Assembly: GCA_963920575.1 (NCBI GenBank)
Contig: OY986970.1
Location: 1,317,001 to 1,381,000 of the forward strand
Direction: 5' to 3'
DNA length: 64,000 nucleotides
Source: Narthecium ossifragum
Lineage: Eukaryota; Streptophyta; Magnoliopsida; Dioscoreales; Nartheciaceae
Positions 35,947 to 47,912 of the stretch are shown here, piece by piece. Made by a program: the position numbers and the translations under genes. Below the pieces are notes generated by a model, which was given only the letters and a program-made list of their open reading frames with translations, was not told the DNA's origin and searched no databases. Position 1 is the stretch's first letter, and each line of letters starts with the position of its first letter.

Positions 35947-36257
35947 AGGGTAAATTACATTTTTCGTCCCTCAAGTTTCATCAAAGTAACGTCTAAGTCC
36001 CTAATATTTTTAAGTTTCAATTGGGTCCCTACAGTTTCTTTTTTGTCACAATGCAGGACATCTACCCAATACCGTCTCTATTCTTAATGGCTGGAGAGTC
36101 ACGTGACCGCACGTGATGGATTTAAACATTACTTTGATGAAATTATAGGGACCCAATTATGATGAATACTGTAAGGACACAATTGAAACTTAAAAAAGAT
36201 TAGGGACTTAAACGTTACTTTGATGAAACTTGAGGGACGAAAAATGTAATTTTCCCT
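35947..36257. mobile_element. Foldback MITE with long inverted repeats
   Basis: The left arm begins AGGGTAAATTACATTTTTCG and continues through CAAGTTTCATCAAAGTAACG and AAGTTTCAATTGGGTCC. The right arm is its near-exact inverse, ending AATTTTCCCT at 36257. Each arm is about 85-95 bases. It sits between T runs, so a target duplication cannot be read. Long arms and the short loop suggest a Mutator-like or foldback MITE. Confidence 0.85.
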
Positions 36258-36817
36258 TTTTTTAACACTCCAATTCTTCCCGTTTATATGAAGAACCAAA
36301 AAGTGAAATAGAAGCGTATAACCTGCAATGGGTGCTAAATAAACCCTTGCTCTCAACATCGCATGATATCATTGCGGAAACAAACTCAATTTATGCTAAT
36401 GATAAATAAAAAAACAATTTGAACAAAATAAAAAAAGATGTCACAACATATGGAGTACTTCATCGCACACAAAAGTAAGAAATTCCAAAAAAAAATCGAG
36501 TTGGAACTAGAAACAACACAATGCAAAGAAATCCATATGCCAATAACTCAATTTTAAAACGCAATCAAAGAACAAGATGAATAAATGGAATGAGTATCTC
36601 GACGGAGGTCGCCAAGGAGCGAGTATGTGACAACCATGGGGCGTGGGAGATGAACGATCGTTTGTTTTGCTAGGATATATATATATATATATATATATTT
36701 GGGCTCCCCAGAATTGTGGGCCGAGGCATTGCCTCAGGGCCGGCCCTGAAGAAGACTAATTGATGCCCTTGTTCCTGATGCTAAAACATCCTCTTCGTCT
36801 TTCCTCCCTTCTACTTA

Positions 36818-37012
36818 GGGCGTGTTTGACTCCGCCCCATCCCGGTGGATTCGCGGGATGGGACAGACGTGCAGATCCTCGAACATAGGATCTACCCCAA
36901 GGGCGAATCCCATTTTCGGCGTCTACTCGTCTCGAGTGGACGCCGCTCACGGGATCCGCCCTGCGGATACCATCCCGCATGTACCACGTATCCCACCGAG
37001 CCAAACGCGCCC
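36818..37012. mobile_element. Tourist/Harbinger-like MITE
   Basis: The ends GGGCGTGTTTGACTCCG and (inverted) GGGCGCGTTTGGCTCGG flank 195 bp, with TTA on both sides. A TTA target duplication and GC-rich termini fit PIF/Harbinger-type MITEs. No coding capacity. Confidence 0.8.
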
Positions 37013-38919
37013 TTAATCTTCTTTCCTTCTTTTATCCTATGCTTTTTTTTTTTTTTGTCTCTTTGGTTATTCCCTCCCTTTCTTGTCTACTAATCTATGT
37101 ATTCTGTAGAGATGAATAGAGGATTTAGAGAGAGCAAAAAAAAAGCGAAAGAGAAAAGAAAGAGGAATATGTAGTTTATAAATCGAAGACAAGCCGCGAT
37201 CGTGTAGAGTTGGCCAATCCACAACATTGTCCATCCCTCTAGACTCCGACGTGGTTTTGTGATGGGTATTAGAAATATTACTAGGTGTCGCCGAGTATGG
37301 AAAAGAATTGGATTGAGATCAGTGTATCACACTGTACCCTTAAGCTTTGTTTGCCCACCACCACATCTTCTGGTTCTTCAGGTAAAAAGATCGTCAAGCC
37401 ACTTAATGGGAAGACATCTAATCAGCCACTTAATAGGGAGGTGAAGAGGCTCGTCACGTCAGCCGATACTGTCCAGTTATGGGCTGCCATCACTTGTAAC
37501 CTCCACCCACAACACACGAGCACGGTCGACTGGCAGCTGCGCACGCGTGTGGGTTCCTCTCTCAAGTCCACCCAAGTGTTTTAAGTATAAAAGTTTCAAA
37601 CACTATATAAACTAGTGAAATGTTGTGGGATTAAATATTTTACTACACCACATGGGCTCCTCCATTTAATTATTAAATAACGGACTTTCTCTTATCCCAT
37701 TTGATTCAACCCTTTTAGGCTTAGCCCACACTTACTTAATAAGTATTTATCGGTTTTTATACAAGCCTTAATCCAACAATGGGTTCATCGGCAACAGCCC
37801 TTGCTCGCCAAAGAGTTCAGCTTTGACGTTATTAAAAGAGTTTGATAACATTTCACTCGCTCCTAATTTGGAAAATTATCAATTAATCTTATGTATTTCA
37901 AAACATGAAAAATCGATCTCTTCATTTATGAATATAATCGTTTTGAACCCAATCGTCACAAGGAGTTAACCATGATGACTATGACGGCAAACCGGTTAAA
38001 TAGATAGCTTGCGTCGCACTTAATCCGATTTGATCGGTTTTACTCACCTCCCATTATAAACATCCAGCGAATCGACAAAGGCAACACTAAACTCTGCCGA
38101 ATCCGATAGGATGAAGGCGGCGCTATGCTCCGCCGAATCCGGCACAGTTCCGGCCTCGAATTCATCTAAAAATTATAGGAGGCTTCGGCAGAGGGACTCG
38201 TCCTCGTGGTCGACGAAGAGCTTCGATCTCCGGCACTGCTCCCGGACAAGCTCCACGTGCTCCCTGCGGGGTGGGGGGCGACGTCCATGTCCCTCAACGG
38301 ACACCTAAGCCATGTTTCATATCTCTGAAAACAAATCCCTGTATGGAGTCAAGCCGCCGGCGGTGGGCCAGTCAATTTCGTTACTTAGATTATTGGCAAC
38401 AAAAAAAGAAGCCAGTAGTTTCCGCGAAACTTCCGGAAAAGTAAAAGTTATCCGTACTGAATGGCGTGTATGAATTAAAGAAATTAAAAGGGACCCATCA
38501 ATGACAAAACCAAAACACGTCACCTCGATAGCTTCCACGCGCATATTTAAAAATCGGACGTTCTATCCGCTCACGTCGATTGCTAACTACATTGACGTCA
38601 TTTTTTTTAATAATATAAAAAATACCCATCTACCTTATAAGATCCAATGGTAATTATTCCCTTTATCCTGGTGTCATCTGTTATCCTACATGAAATCCTA
38701 GATGGCATTCTACATGGAGCCCTGGGTGGTTGGTTAGAGGGTAGTGGGTGGTTAGGGGTAGTGGGTGGGTGGTTACCCGTGCCAGGTAACATGGATTCCC
38801 ACTAGTCCTATATATGTTTAAAATACCCATACTTAAATGAAAAATTCATTTCTTCGTACTCCTATCCAGGATTTCACTAAAAATACATCCCAACTTTCAC
38901 CATCTACTTCTCATACCTC
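37013..38919. other. Intergenic region, no gene seen
   Basis: AT-rich apart from 38050-38310, which is GC-rich with short open frames on the plus strand; I recognise no domain there. 38640-38815 shares wording (GGTGGTTA, GTTACCC, CCCACTAGT) with 32730-32835, so both may be copies of one small repeat. Confidence 0.45.
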
Positions 38920-39598
38920 CGGTGACGGATTTAGAAATTTAAGTAAATGGGGCTTAAAATTTTTTCAAGCCTCACTCAAAAGACGGAGGAATGCCTACAT
39001 ACATAATGTACCTTGACCAGCTCATTCACTAACACAAAATACTAAGGTATAAAAATAACTAACAAAAATACATGATAAAAGAAATAAAAAAACCAAGTCG
39101 TCACTAATCGTGATAATTGCATCCTACGGGGTTTTATATTCTGAAAGCGTTGTAAAATAACTTCATCATCAATAGTTTTAAAAATCTCTTTTTCAACATA
39201 CACAACCAAACTATGATTCATCCACTCATCACCCATTTTGTTATGTAAGTCAGTCTTGATGATGTTCGACACGAGTTCTCTGTGCAAGGTTAGGGGTGCT
39301 AGAAGACTCCCATATGTTTTTTCGTTTAATAACATACTTGTCCATGATCCTATAATTATTGAAAAACAATTCACAATAATTATAAAAAGTTGCATAATTT
39401 GTTAACCAAACATAAAACATAGCATCCAAGTCTTTATCTACAAAAAGACATAGCATCAAATTCACAAAAAAAAAAAAAGGAACGAGGGTCGACTTAATGA
39501 TAGAAGATGAGATTGTGAATTTTTTTTTGCCACATGTGTTTAAAAAAATATTTTTTTCGGGGCTGAGTGGGGGCAGCCCTCATGTAAATCCACCACTG
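38920..39598 (-). mobile_element. Internally deleted hAT element (Ds-like)
   Basis: The ends CGGTGACGGATTTA and (inverted) CAGTGGTGGATTTA are flanked by CATACCTC on both sides, a perfect 8-bp TSD. On the minus strand it encodes a short MDKYVIKRKN N-terminal-like piece and, about 40 codons on, NKMGDEWMNHSLVVYVEKEI and ILQRFQNIKPRR, the C-terminal end of a hAT transposase. The middle of the gene, with the catalytic residues, is missing, as in Ds-type derivatives. Such a copy can only move with transposase from elsewhere. Confidence 0.9.
39090..39400 (-). pseudogene. hAT transposase, N- and C-terminal pieces joined
   Basis: The frame from MDKYVIKRK (start near 39343) runs through an SSSTPNLAQRTRVEHHQD segment. 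A neighbouring frame carries GDEWMNHSLVVYVEKEIFKT then DDEVILQRFQNIKPRRMQL. The second block is the conserved hAT dimerisation end (GDEWMND-L--YIE-DIF--I--E-I--RFQ-M--RR). The internal deletion and frame change make it non-functional. Confidence 0.7.
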
Positions 39599-40245
39599 CA
39601 TACCTCTATAGTCTCCTTTCTTTGCGAACCCTAACGAATATTTCCTTCATTGCCTTCTTCCCCGACCTTTCTGTCGTAGGTATAGTTTAGTTTTTAGAAA
39701 CCAAACATATTATATGTAGGTCGGTCTTAAAAAATCGACATTTTGTTTTATTTTTTGTTTTAAAAAATCGAACTTGTGATTCATGTTCGGATTTAAAAAA
39801 TTTGAATGATTTGGTGGCATAGTGTATTGAAATATTGATATGTATTCGAGGTACGAAAATTGCATGAATAGTCATATGATTTTCAAAGTTGTTTTATATA
39901 GTTCGGTTTTATATAATCGAAATCTTGGGCAATGAACGGATTTTAAAAACCGAAAGGATATGCTAACGGTTCTGTTTTAAAAAACCGACATTTTGTGTTA
40001 CAAGCTTGTTAACTTCCCAGAGTATAAGATATGGTTTTTAAATCAGAAAACCTTGGTTGTGAACAAATTTTAAAAACCGAAATTTTGCCAAGGGTAACGA
40101 AGGAAAGTTTGAAAAAAAAAGTAACGGTATGTATAACATTTAAATAAGATTTCAAATCTACTTGCGATGCACTTAGCAATAGCGGTGTAAATAGAATGAC
40201 CCTTAAAAGTTTTCACAATGTGAATATTATATATATTATCATATT
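39599..40245. repeat. Region with recurring AAAAACCGA motifs
   Basis: Between about 39690 and 40085, TTTTAAAAAACCGAC, TAAAAAATCGAA and the inverse TCGGTTTT recur eight or so times at 40-80 base spacing. The repeats are imperfect and not tandem. No coding sense. Confidence 0.5.
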
Positions 40246-40335
40246 ATTAATTAAACTACCAATATGTCTTATAAAAAAATTCAAAGTGAAATTAATTAAA
40301 CTACCAATATGTCTCATAAAAAATTCAAAAGTGCA
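40246..40335. repeat. 44-bp tandem duplication
   Basis: The segment starting ATTAATTAAACTACCAATAT occurs twice in direct succession (near 40247 and 40291) with one or two differences. Confidence 0.75.
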
Positions 40336-40361
40336 TGTTTTGTTTCTCACACCTCTTTGTG

Positions 40362-40616
40362 GGTTCGTTTGGTTTAGGGATAAAAAAATGTGAGAATAAG
40401 TGGGTATAAGGGATTTTACGGATAAATAGAAATAGTGGGGATATGGGAGAATAATCGATTTTGAGGTAGAAAAAAAGTAAAAATAATAAGTAATGATATA
40501 AAAATAGAGATAAAACAGTAATGATTGTCTTGAATAAGAGATTTTAATGTCTATGGATAAAATAAGGGATGCATCATATATGGGGCATCCCCGTCTATCC
40601 CTGAACCACACGGACG
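40362..40616. mobile_element. Possible MITE, about 255 bp
   Basis: The left end GGTTCGTTTGGTTTAGGGAT and the inverted right end CGTCCGTGTGGTTCAGGGAT match imperfectly. A clean target duplication could not be fixed, so the borders are approximate. Confidence 0.4.
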
Positions 40617-41778
40617 CTTCACACCTACCATGAGATGAGATGGGAATATCTCCGTCACTGATTCGTTTTGATGGGCCGGGAAGAGTAGTTGGATTTTTGG
40701 TAGCCAAGTGTACCTATTCCAATAAAGACTAATCACAGGAACGGTTGAAAACAACATTTCCATCCGTGAGGTCATCGTTATTCTAGAATTACACATTAAG
40801 AAGTAAACACGTAATGTCATTTTCTTTGAGACAAATTTCTACATAAGCACGTCATGTAACCTCCGTCACACAACCGAGTCGACCCCGCCGGAGATCGACT
40901 TGCTCTCAGGTCCACGATATACGCCGACAGGCTCCAAGCATAGATGGCCGGAATTAAAGCCATTTTCTTCTTAATTTATTTGGTTTGTGTTACCGATGAT
41001 TAGTGATCCTGTCGTTTAATATAATTTATATATGTTTACGCGAGTAGAAAAAGAAGAATTTTTTATAGTTAGGAAGTTGGTTTTTTGATGGGAAATTAGA
41101 AAGCAAGAAGACGGCAAGGTCCGTCAAAAGCCAGCAGTCTTCGATGACTGATCTAGTAGTATAAATGCATGGTAGGATCCAAGAAGCGCAGTAGAATAAG
41201 AACACAAGGCATGTACAACACCCGGAGTGTAGATGCACAGATACCTGCGGAGATACTATATAACAAGGCTTGTAATCACCTATGGAATAGGTGAACGCTA
41301 AGATCTTGGATTCAAGTCTACTCTGTGAGGGATTTGTTAAGCCAGTATAAACAGCTTAATTTATTTAAAAAGACTTTAAAAACTTGAGCCATTGAAAGGG
41401 GGTCGTTCGGTAAGGGGATAGGTTATTCTTGTTTAAGGAATTTTAGGGTTAGAAAAGTTAGGATAATCATGAGTGGAGATAGACCAAAATATTTGTTTTT
41501 TAATAAAAAAAATAAAAAGGGTGATACAATCATAGTAGGGTTAAATGAGAATAGGATAAGTGATATCCTTATTTTTTGGGATGACCCACCTTAATCCATA
41601 TTATTCATATTTTACTAATCCTATCATGTTTGAAGATGATATGGAAGTACACCCGAACCAGACATGGCCTAAGCATTTTCTATTTTATTTTAGTAGATAG
41701 AAACGACAAAACGAAGTTAAAAAGTCAATGCAGCTACCCGTATGGAGAGAAATAGACGTGACACAATGCGTGCTTTTA

Positions 41779-42236
41779 GGCTGTGTTTGGTTACCCCTTT
41801 GACCATGGGAGAGGGAGTGGAAGAGGGAGTCACAACTCCCTCCGTCGTGTTTGGTTGGCATTTAAGCGCGGGAGAGACGACTCCCTCTCCCGAACTCTCC
41901 CATGACGAAAGGAAACCGAACTCCTTCCGAAATTGGGAGGAACCATGTTTCCTTTCCCCCCGTTTTGGTCAACGCAAAGAAGAGTATTAAAATATCCCTC
42001 TTAAAAATTATGTATCTTTTAAAAGATCTAATTATAGCCATCAGATTTAGGGGTATATTAGTAACTTCAATATCATTCATGCGCTTTCCCATTTTAATTT
42101 GGTCATATCAAACACAAACAACGTCTTTCCCTCTCGCACTTCCATGGTCATACCAAACACAAACGATGGTAATCTCATTCCTCTCCACTCCTCTCCCACT
42201 CCCTCTCCCTCTCCCGTCATGTAACCAAACGCAGCC
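41779..42236. mobile_element. Tourist/Harbinger-like MITE
   Basis: The ends GGCTGTGTTTGGTTAC and (inverted) GGCTGCGTTTGGTTAC are bounded by TTA on both sides. The 458-bp body is rich in GGGAGAGGGAG and, inverted, CTCCCTCTCC, so the ends can pair over a longer distance. Confidence 0.8.
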
Positions 42237-42239
42237 TTA

Positions 42240-42424
42240 GGGCTTGTTTGATATGGGAATAAGAGGTTACGGGGAAAATAATCATTATCCATTTATTTTC
42301 AATCCACCAATCATTACAACTTTATTTTTTTTTATTTCAAGTAATCATTGCTACTTTATTCTCACTTTTTCTAACCCCAAAATCTCTTATTACGGAATAA
42401 ACTAACTTCATACCAAACGAGGCA
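42240..42424. mobile_element. Second MITE abutting the previous one
   Basis: The left end GGGCTTGTTTGATATG and the inverted right end TGCCTCGTTTGGTATG match at most positions. It begins directly after the TTA that ends the 41779 element. The right flank (TAT) does not match TTA, so this border is less certain. Confidence 0.5.
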
Positions 42425-43505
42425 TATGGACCTTGATTCGTGGGAAGTAATCTTTGGGGATATTTTTTGGCATTTTATCGATATTTGGAGGGGGGTATAT
42501 TTATATAATTTAGCAAGTTCATAAGGATATATATATATATATATATGACTAACTCAAAACAAGGACAAAAAAAATCAAAAGAGCCCATCTCAAGCGAACC
42601 CAACTCCACGCAACCTCGACGTTGAAAGGAAGTCAGTCGACGACTTAAGGAAGGATACATGCGCGAAGTCAGGGACGCCCACAAAGCCCACAGACACAGA
42701 CCCCGTTTGATCTCAGCCTAAGGGGGGCTTTATCCATGATAAGTCTCCACGTCCCCACTTATCTAAAAAATGAAGCCGAACTCTCTAAAAAGATTTCTGA
42801 TAAAAAATCCTGATAAATCTGATCAATGATCAGATATCCGGATTTTTATAACACATAATCACCCGAGCAGCTGGGCTTTTCAAATAAAAAAACACTATTT
42901 TCTTTACTGAACAACCTCTCTTTCATTACTCTCTCTCTCTCTCTCATTCATACCAGCAGCAATGAACCCATGCCTTTTTATCTTTTCTTCCTTGCTGACT
43001 TGGTGTGCCCAATGCACACCAACTACGTAGCCTGCAATTTATTATGATTTGATGGAAACTTATAAAACAGGGGCCAGCCGACACACTCAGGGCCGGCCAC
43101 CATTTCTATAATAATGTCGGCCATGACTCCGTGCAGTAATTCCCGACTCGTTCCCAGATTCGGGGTCCAGCAATTGACCTGCCATACACATAATCTCAGC
43201 CGTCGGATAGTCAATTGACAGCTGAGATCTTGAAATGCGTCACGTCAACTCACATGACAGATTGATAGGACTCTACCAAGAGGTCCCTCTCGGGCGACTC
43301 AACGCCATCCTTGATGGCTTTTAGCGACGACTTTCAGGCACAGCCAGCAAACACAAAGCATATAATAGAGACAATATACGAGACATATCCTCCTTAATTG
43401 AAGATGTCCTTTTCCAACGACCAGCAAACCTCCTAATGGAACGATGCTCAAAGGAAAAGATGCCCAATAACATCATAGCAATACCCTTGCTCGGAATATT
43501 CCTTT

Positions 43506-46500
43506 TTAGTTCTCTAACCATGTCAATGTGCCCATGATTAAAAGCCTGCTCGGAAGTTCGCCTGGGCCGGGTGCAAGGTATGTGATTTTCTTCCTGTAAA
43601 CAGGATGATGAGATGATCAGCAACTGTTAACGGGAATGAGATATTATTATTGCACGCTGCTGCTGCTGCTGCTGCACTAGACCAAGTGAAATTATCATGA
43701 TACCTTTGTATGTCAATGTCGGTGACGAAAATGAACCCAGCAACGTTACTGCAATAAAAGCCAAAACGGAAATGTCATCAAAATTGATTGATCCCTTCTT
43801 TCAGCAAGCACAGGGATAGCGACCTCTCTTACAACACCAAGGATGTTAGCTTAGAGGTTCGATTTCTGTTATGCAAGTACATTTTATGCTGCTTTGCTTG
43901 GTTCAGAAAAAAAATCTAGGAGATCATGTGCATGTCACATGCCTTAGGGAGTACAACAGCGCCACTAGTTTTTACCTGGAAATAATTTGATCAGCTTCCT
44001 TTGCATATGAAACAGCTAGAACTAAATGGAGCAAGTCACGGTTGATGCTAACAGCAACCAGCCGCGTAGGATCTGCTACAGGCTCTGCACCAATAGGGAG
44101 AGCGGAACGAGGAGCCTGTGGGCCACCACCTATTCGGTAAACGGATATATCGCTGAAATTTACAATGTTTGAATGTGGCGATAGATCATTACCGATCCCA
44201 GGGGTCCCATAAAAGTATTCCTGAAAAGTCATTAAAGAAAAGTTTAGGTAGCCATTTATGGTAATTTGAGCTACAAACAAAAATAAAAAAACTCAGTAAA
44301 GGAATGTAACTGGATAGAATAGAAGATCAAATCAAGCCAATAGAACACTAAAACCATAGTTAAAAATTCTAACGCTGGATATGTGGCGAGTTAATGGATA
44401 GAAAGTTCACAGAGAATGGCTTCAATTTGAAGGTCTAACTAACAAGGACAATCAACTGCTAGATAATACACCACAACTAAGCATGTGAACAACTTTAAAT
44501 GAGCATACAGAAATTCCTCAGACATGAATCACCCAACTCCAAGTCTGAGTGCAAGCTTTCAGCAGCCACACTATTTCCCTAGACACCATGGCACATCTAG
44601 AAAGCAGCCCTCTCATTTCCATAGATGCCATGGCGCATCTAAACGGCCTCGGATAGGGAAACAAGACTGATGGACACCATGAGCCAAGATTAATGCAATC
44701 AAGGAGCTGCATTTCCATTACCACAGAAAGAAGTTGAAAAGATCAAAGCTATCAACAATTAGGAGCTTAATGTTGGAGACTGGTCGATTAGAAAAGATCT
44801 GTAATAAATCCCAAATTAAAATCATTGGTGTTTATGCAAGAAAGCTAGCAAGCTAACATGTAATGGATCCAAACAGAGTTACTGATCTGCAATAAAGGAA
44901 ACGTTGGCATGACTCTGTATTATCAGCTATATAAGTACATTAGAAATAATGAGTTTTTCACTCTCTAAAAGAATTTGTTTTAGAATAAAAAAACAACCTA
45001 GATAAGCTACTCTCCTCAAGCAGACAATGGTCTCTTATGACCGATACAATGAAAAACAGAATCTTCCAATAAAGAATTACTATCTCATTTGAGTAAAAGA
45101 CGTCCCAAAAACAACTCACCTTAATGCGGGTGCTTCTAGACTTTTGACGAACCTTTGCATTCCTTGGAACAACACCTCCTGACTTGTGAAGTTTCACAAT
45201 GTCCACATTAGGCTTGCTCTTCAGCATATCTTTCAACATGCTACAAAGTTTTTCCTAAAGAAGATTTCCAAACTTGTGAAAGTATTCAATAAAGTTGCTT
45301 AAGAGGAGCATGGAGCAAGCACAATAGCCAAAGTCACAACCAAGAGAATAAAGAACATAAATTCAACAAGAAAATGAAGTCAGGGGATGATAAATGAAAT
45401 GTAAAATATATTGACTATTATAAGAGCAATCAAACTCAATTGGCTGTGTCTTCAAGAACTTTTAAGTATATAAGGAGTTTGCTCGCGAAGATTGTTTAAT
45501 AGTAAGTTAGTATTGACACAATTTCTAAACATTGAGAGTGAGAAATAACCAATGGCATTGGATAGAAGTGTATTACCTGCCCCAAAACCAGAACAACATT
45601 AGCCTTGAAAGTATCGATTGCATTAAGAAGCAACTGCATTAAAATACAAAATACAGTAAGCCAATAGCTTCACTGCTTTATATCGCATAAGAGCCTAATG
45701 ATACTACTAATAGCTTTACCTCCAGATTTACCGCACAGTGCTAACTTGCTTGAGAATTGGAAATAAAAAACAAACAGAAGCTGCTTTCCATGGACTGTCA
45801 TGTCAAGCAAAATAGCACAAAGCAGTAGATCCGCAGGTAAGCCTATAGAACATTGGCTCCTTGAAAAAATATGCAAGCTCCCAGTATCTACCTCATAGCC
45901 AAGACCTTCAACCCATCCCATGGTGTTGATCACCATGCCAGCAGCTCTAGATTCAGCATTACCAGAAAATTGCCTCTCAAGGGTCTGCGCCAGCTCCTTC
46001 ACGAGCACTCTGTACAAATCTGCATTGACACTGCAAGCAAGCAATTAAGTACCAATTTCGGGACAGTAGTGCAATCGCTGAGAAAAGTTCAGTGCCATAG
46101 TCAAAAGGATACTTTTCACAAAAAAGGAAATTTCAGAAGTTACCTCGGAGTTGTGTGGCCATAGAAATACACAATGGGCATCTCTAAAGGAATACCCTCA
46201 ACTGCATCTATTGGCATTTCTATTGGAGTAGCAGCAATACATCCAGGAATGGTAATGGCTCCCTGACCAATATCCAAATCCACGAATGTAGGTTTCCAAC
46301 TCTGCTTACAAGCCCAGCTCAGAAGCATTCTGCACAAACTACTTTTTCCAGAATCTGTAGGACCAACAACAATCACCCTGGGACCCTGAACCACTAAAAG
46401 AATCACAGGTTCAAAATCCAAGGGGAAATCCATAACTACAAGATAAATAAGATATGCATAAACAGCGAGAAGATATAGACAAAGGGTACAGTGCAAACAA

Positions 46501-47912
46501 AAATGTATGCAGCAATGCGCGCACACATAAACACAACAAATTTAGATGTGCCAACTTCACAGACCAGCAAATATAGAAAAAATAAGCAGCCAACATATTC
46601 GATATGCTCTATCTAGATGGCCAGACATCACTTCTTTGGAGGGGATATGTGTCCGCATAATATTGGCTTTATAGTCTCAATATCAAGCAGATATAATAAA
46701 GTTTTTCCCAAAGGAACAAATCATAGGAAATGTGATAAATCAGCGAGCTATGTGGATGGTGATTAATTTATCACAAGATAGTGCCATTTGCTTCAAAGGG
46801 GTTTTGACAAAAGACATACTAATGCATGTATAAAACAAATTCTCTTCGACACGGAAATAAAACATTATCCTTTAAAAAAGGCCATAAGAAAGGAAAAGAA
46901 TGCACGATGGCATACATTGCATCAAAATAAGTTGAGGGCAATGAAAATAAGCATGAAAAGTTATCAAAACAGTAAATAAAAGCCCCTCCAGCATGATTTT
47001 TTAAATTTAGGACAACGTAATAGCAAATAATCTATAATTCTAGAAGAATCTATCAGGAGCACATTTCTTCACATTTCCAAGTTACAAATAACGGCATACT
47101 AAAAGATTCCCGCTCCATCTCAAAACAATAGCCCAGCCCATCACACGAGCTAACTTATTTCTAAATTTTCAAACGAGTTTAAGAGTTACCCTTGCTTAAA
47201 CCCTACTTGAACCCCATCTTAGTGTATCGAATAGGGATTCAGCAACATCAATATCATTAGATATTAAGACACAAAAAAAAGTTTCTTTCAAGTTGCAGCT
47301 CTTCCAATAAATTTATAGAAGGCATAATCATAAAACATCTTCTTGATTAATTCAATGCGCAAGGAAGAAAAATTTCAACGAGCACCAAGAAAGGCAAGAA
47401 CATGAATAAAACGCTACCTGCGAAGAATCCAAATCATCATTCGGAGCAGCCTTGGCACGAGCCCTTCTCCCATCCAGTATGGCATGAACATTGACGTAGC
47501 TAATCATGGGCGTCTACAAGAACCCACTCATGAGCCGGAGCCGAAACAAGGTATAAAAAAACACAAAGCGATCTTTTACAAAACCCTCTTGCTCACCTCA
47601 TCAGCAACATACTCGACCTCACTGATCCCATCGACCTCGACATTGGCGCCATACCATGTAAAAATCTGGAAAATAATTGCTAACCAAATTCACACGCACA
47701 AAAAGGCGAAAACTACTACAGGGCCAAAGACAAGGAGGAGATCTTACGGCGATCTTGAGGCGGGGAGGGATGACGACCCAGTTCTGGGGCGGCAGCTCAG
47801 TGCCAAAGATCTCAGCGGTGCCGGAGACGAGCCGGACGCTGAGAGGCGTCTCGGGGCCGACCTCGATTCGGAGCTCGCTCTCCTTCTCCAGCTCGAACTG
47901 GCGGGTCGCCAT
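43506..47912 (-). CDS. CLP1: CLP1, RNA 5'-hydroxyl kinase / pre-mRNA cleavage complex II factor
   Basis: Ten exons, minus strand: 47748-47912, 47597-47665, 47418-47513, 46144-46385, 45892-46030, 45577-45633, 45120-45254, 43976-44220, 43704-43748, 43506-43593; all introns are GT-AG. The product has 426 residues, close to Arabidopsis CLPS3. The N-terminal region carries FELEKESELRIEV, GTAEIFGTELPP and FTWYGANVEVDG, the CLP1 N-domain. The kinase core has Walker A GPTDSGKSS (118-126) and VDLDIGQG (145-152) with the paired Asp, then MVINTMGW and LLLNAIDTFKANVVLVLGQE. The C-domain ends IGGGPQAPRSALP ... ITYLAPGPGELPSRLL. CLP1 works in the nucleus in mRNA 3'-end cleavage and, in other eukaryotes, with the tRNA-splicing endonuclease. 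All core motifs are intact. NOL9, from the same kinase family, faces it at 54150. Confidence 0.96.

Larger units (their letters stand above)
32850..36748. mobile_element. hAT-family DNA transposon with nested insertions
   Basis: The ends are CAGGGCCGGTCTGAG on the left and, inverted, CAGGGCCGGCCCTGAGG on the right. Both flanks are AAGAAGAC, the 8-bp TSD typical of hAT elements. Inside are a broken hAT transposase C-terminal segment (33123-33306, minus), a solo LTR (33331-35909) and a foldback element (35947-36257). Removing these two leaves about 1.0 kb, so the hAT copy is also internally deleted. The order of events is hAT first, then the LTR and foldback insertions. Confidence 0.92.

Noticed and set aside
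38111..38308. Possible gene fragment, alternative frame reading LVVDEELRSPALLPDKLHV
   Set aside because: Only about 40 codons are open and there is no recognisable family; GC-rich island in a repeat-rich stretch.
41220..41340. tRNA or tRNA-derived SINE
   Set aside because: A GGATTCAAGTCTA-like B-box is present but no matching A-box, cloverleaf or SINE tail could be found.
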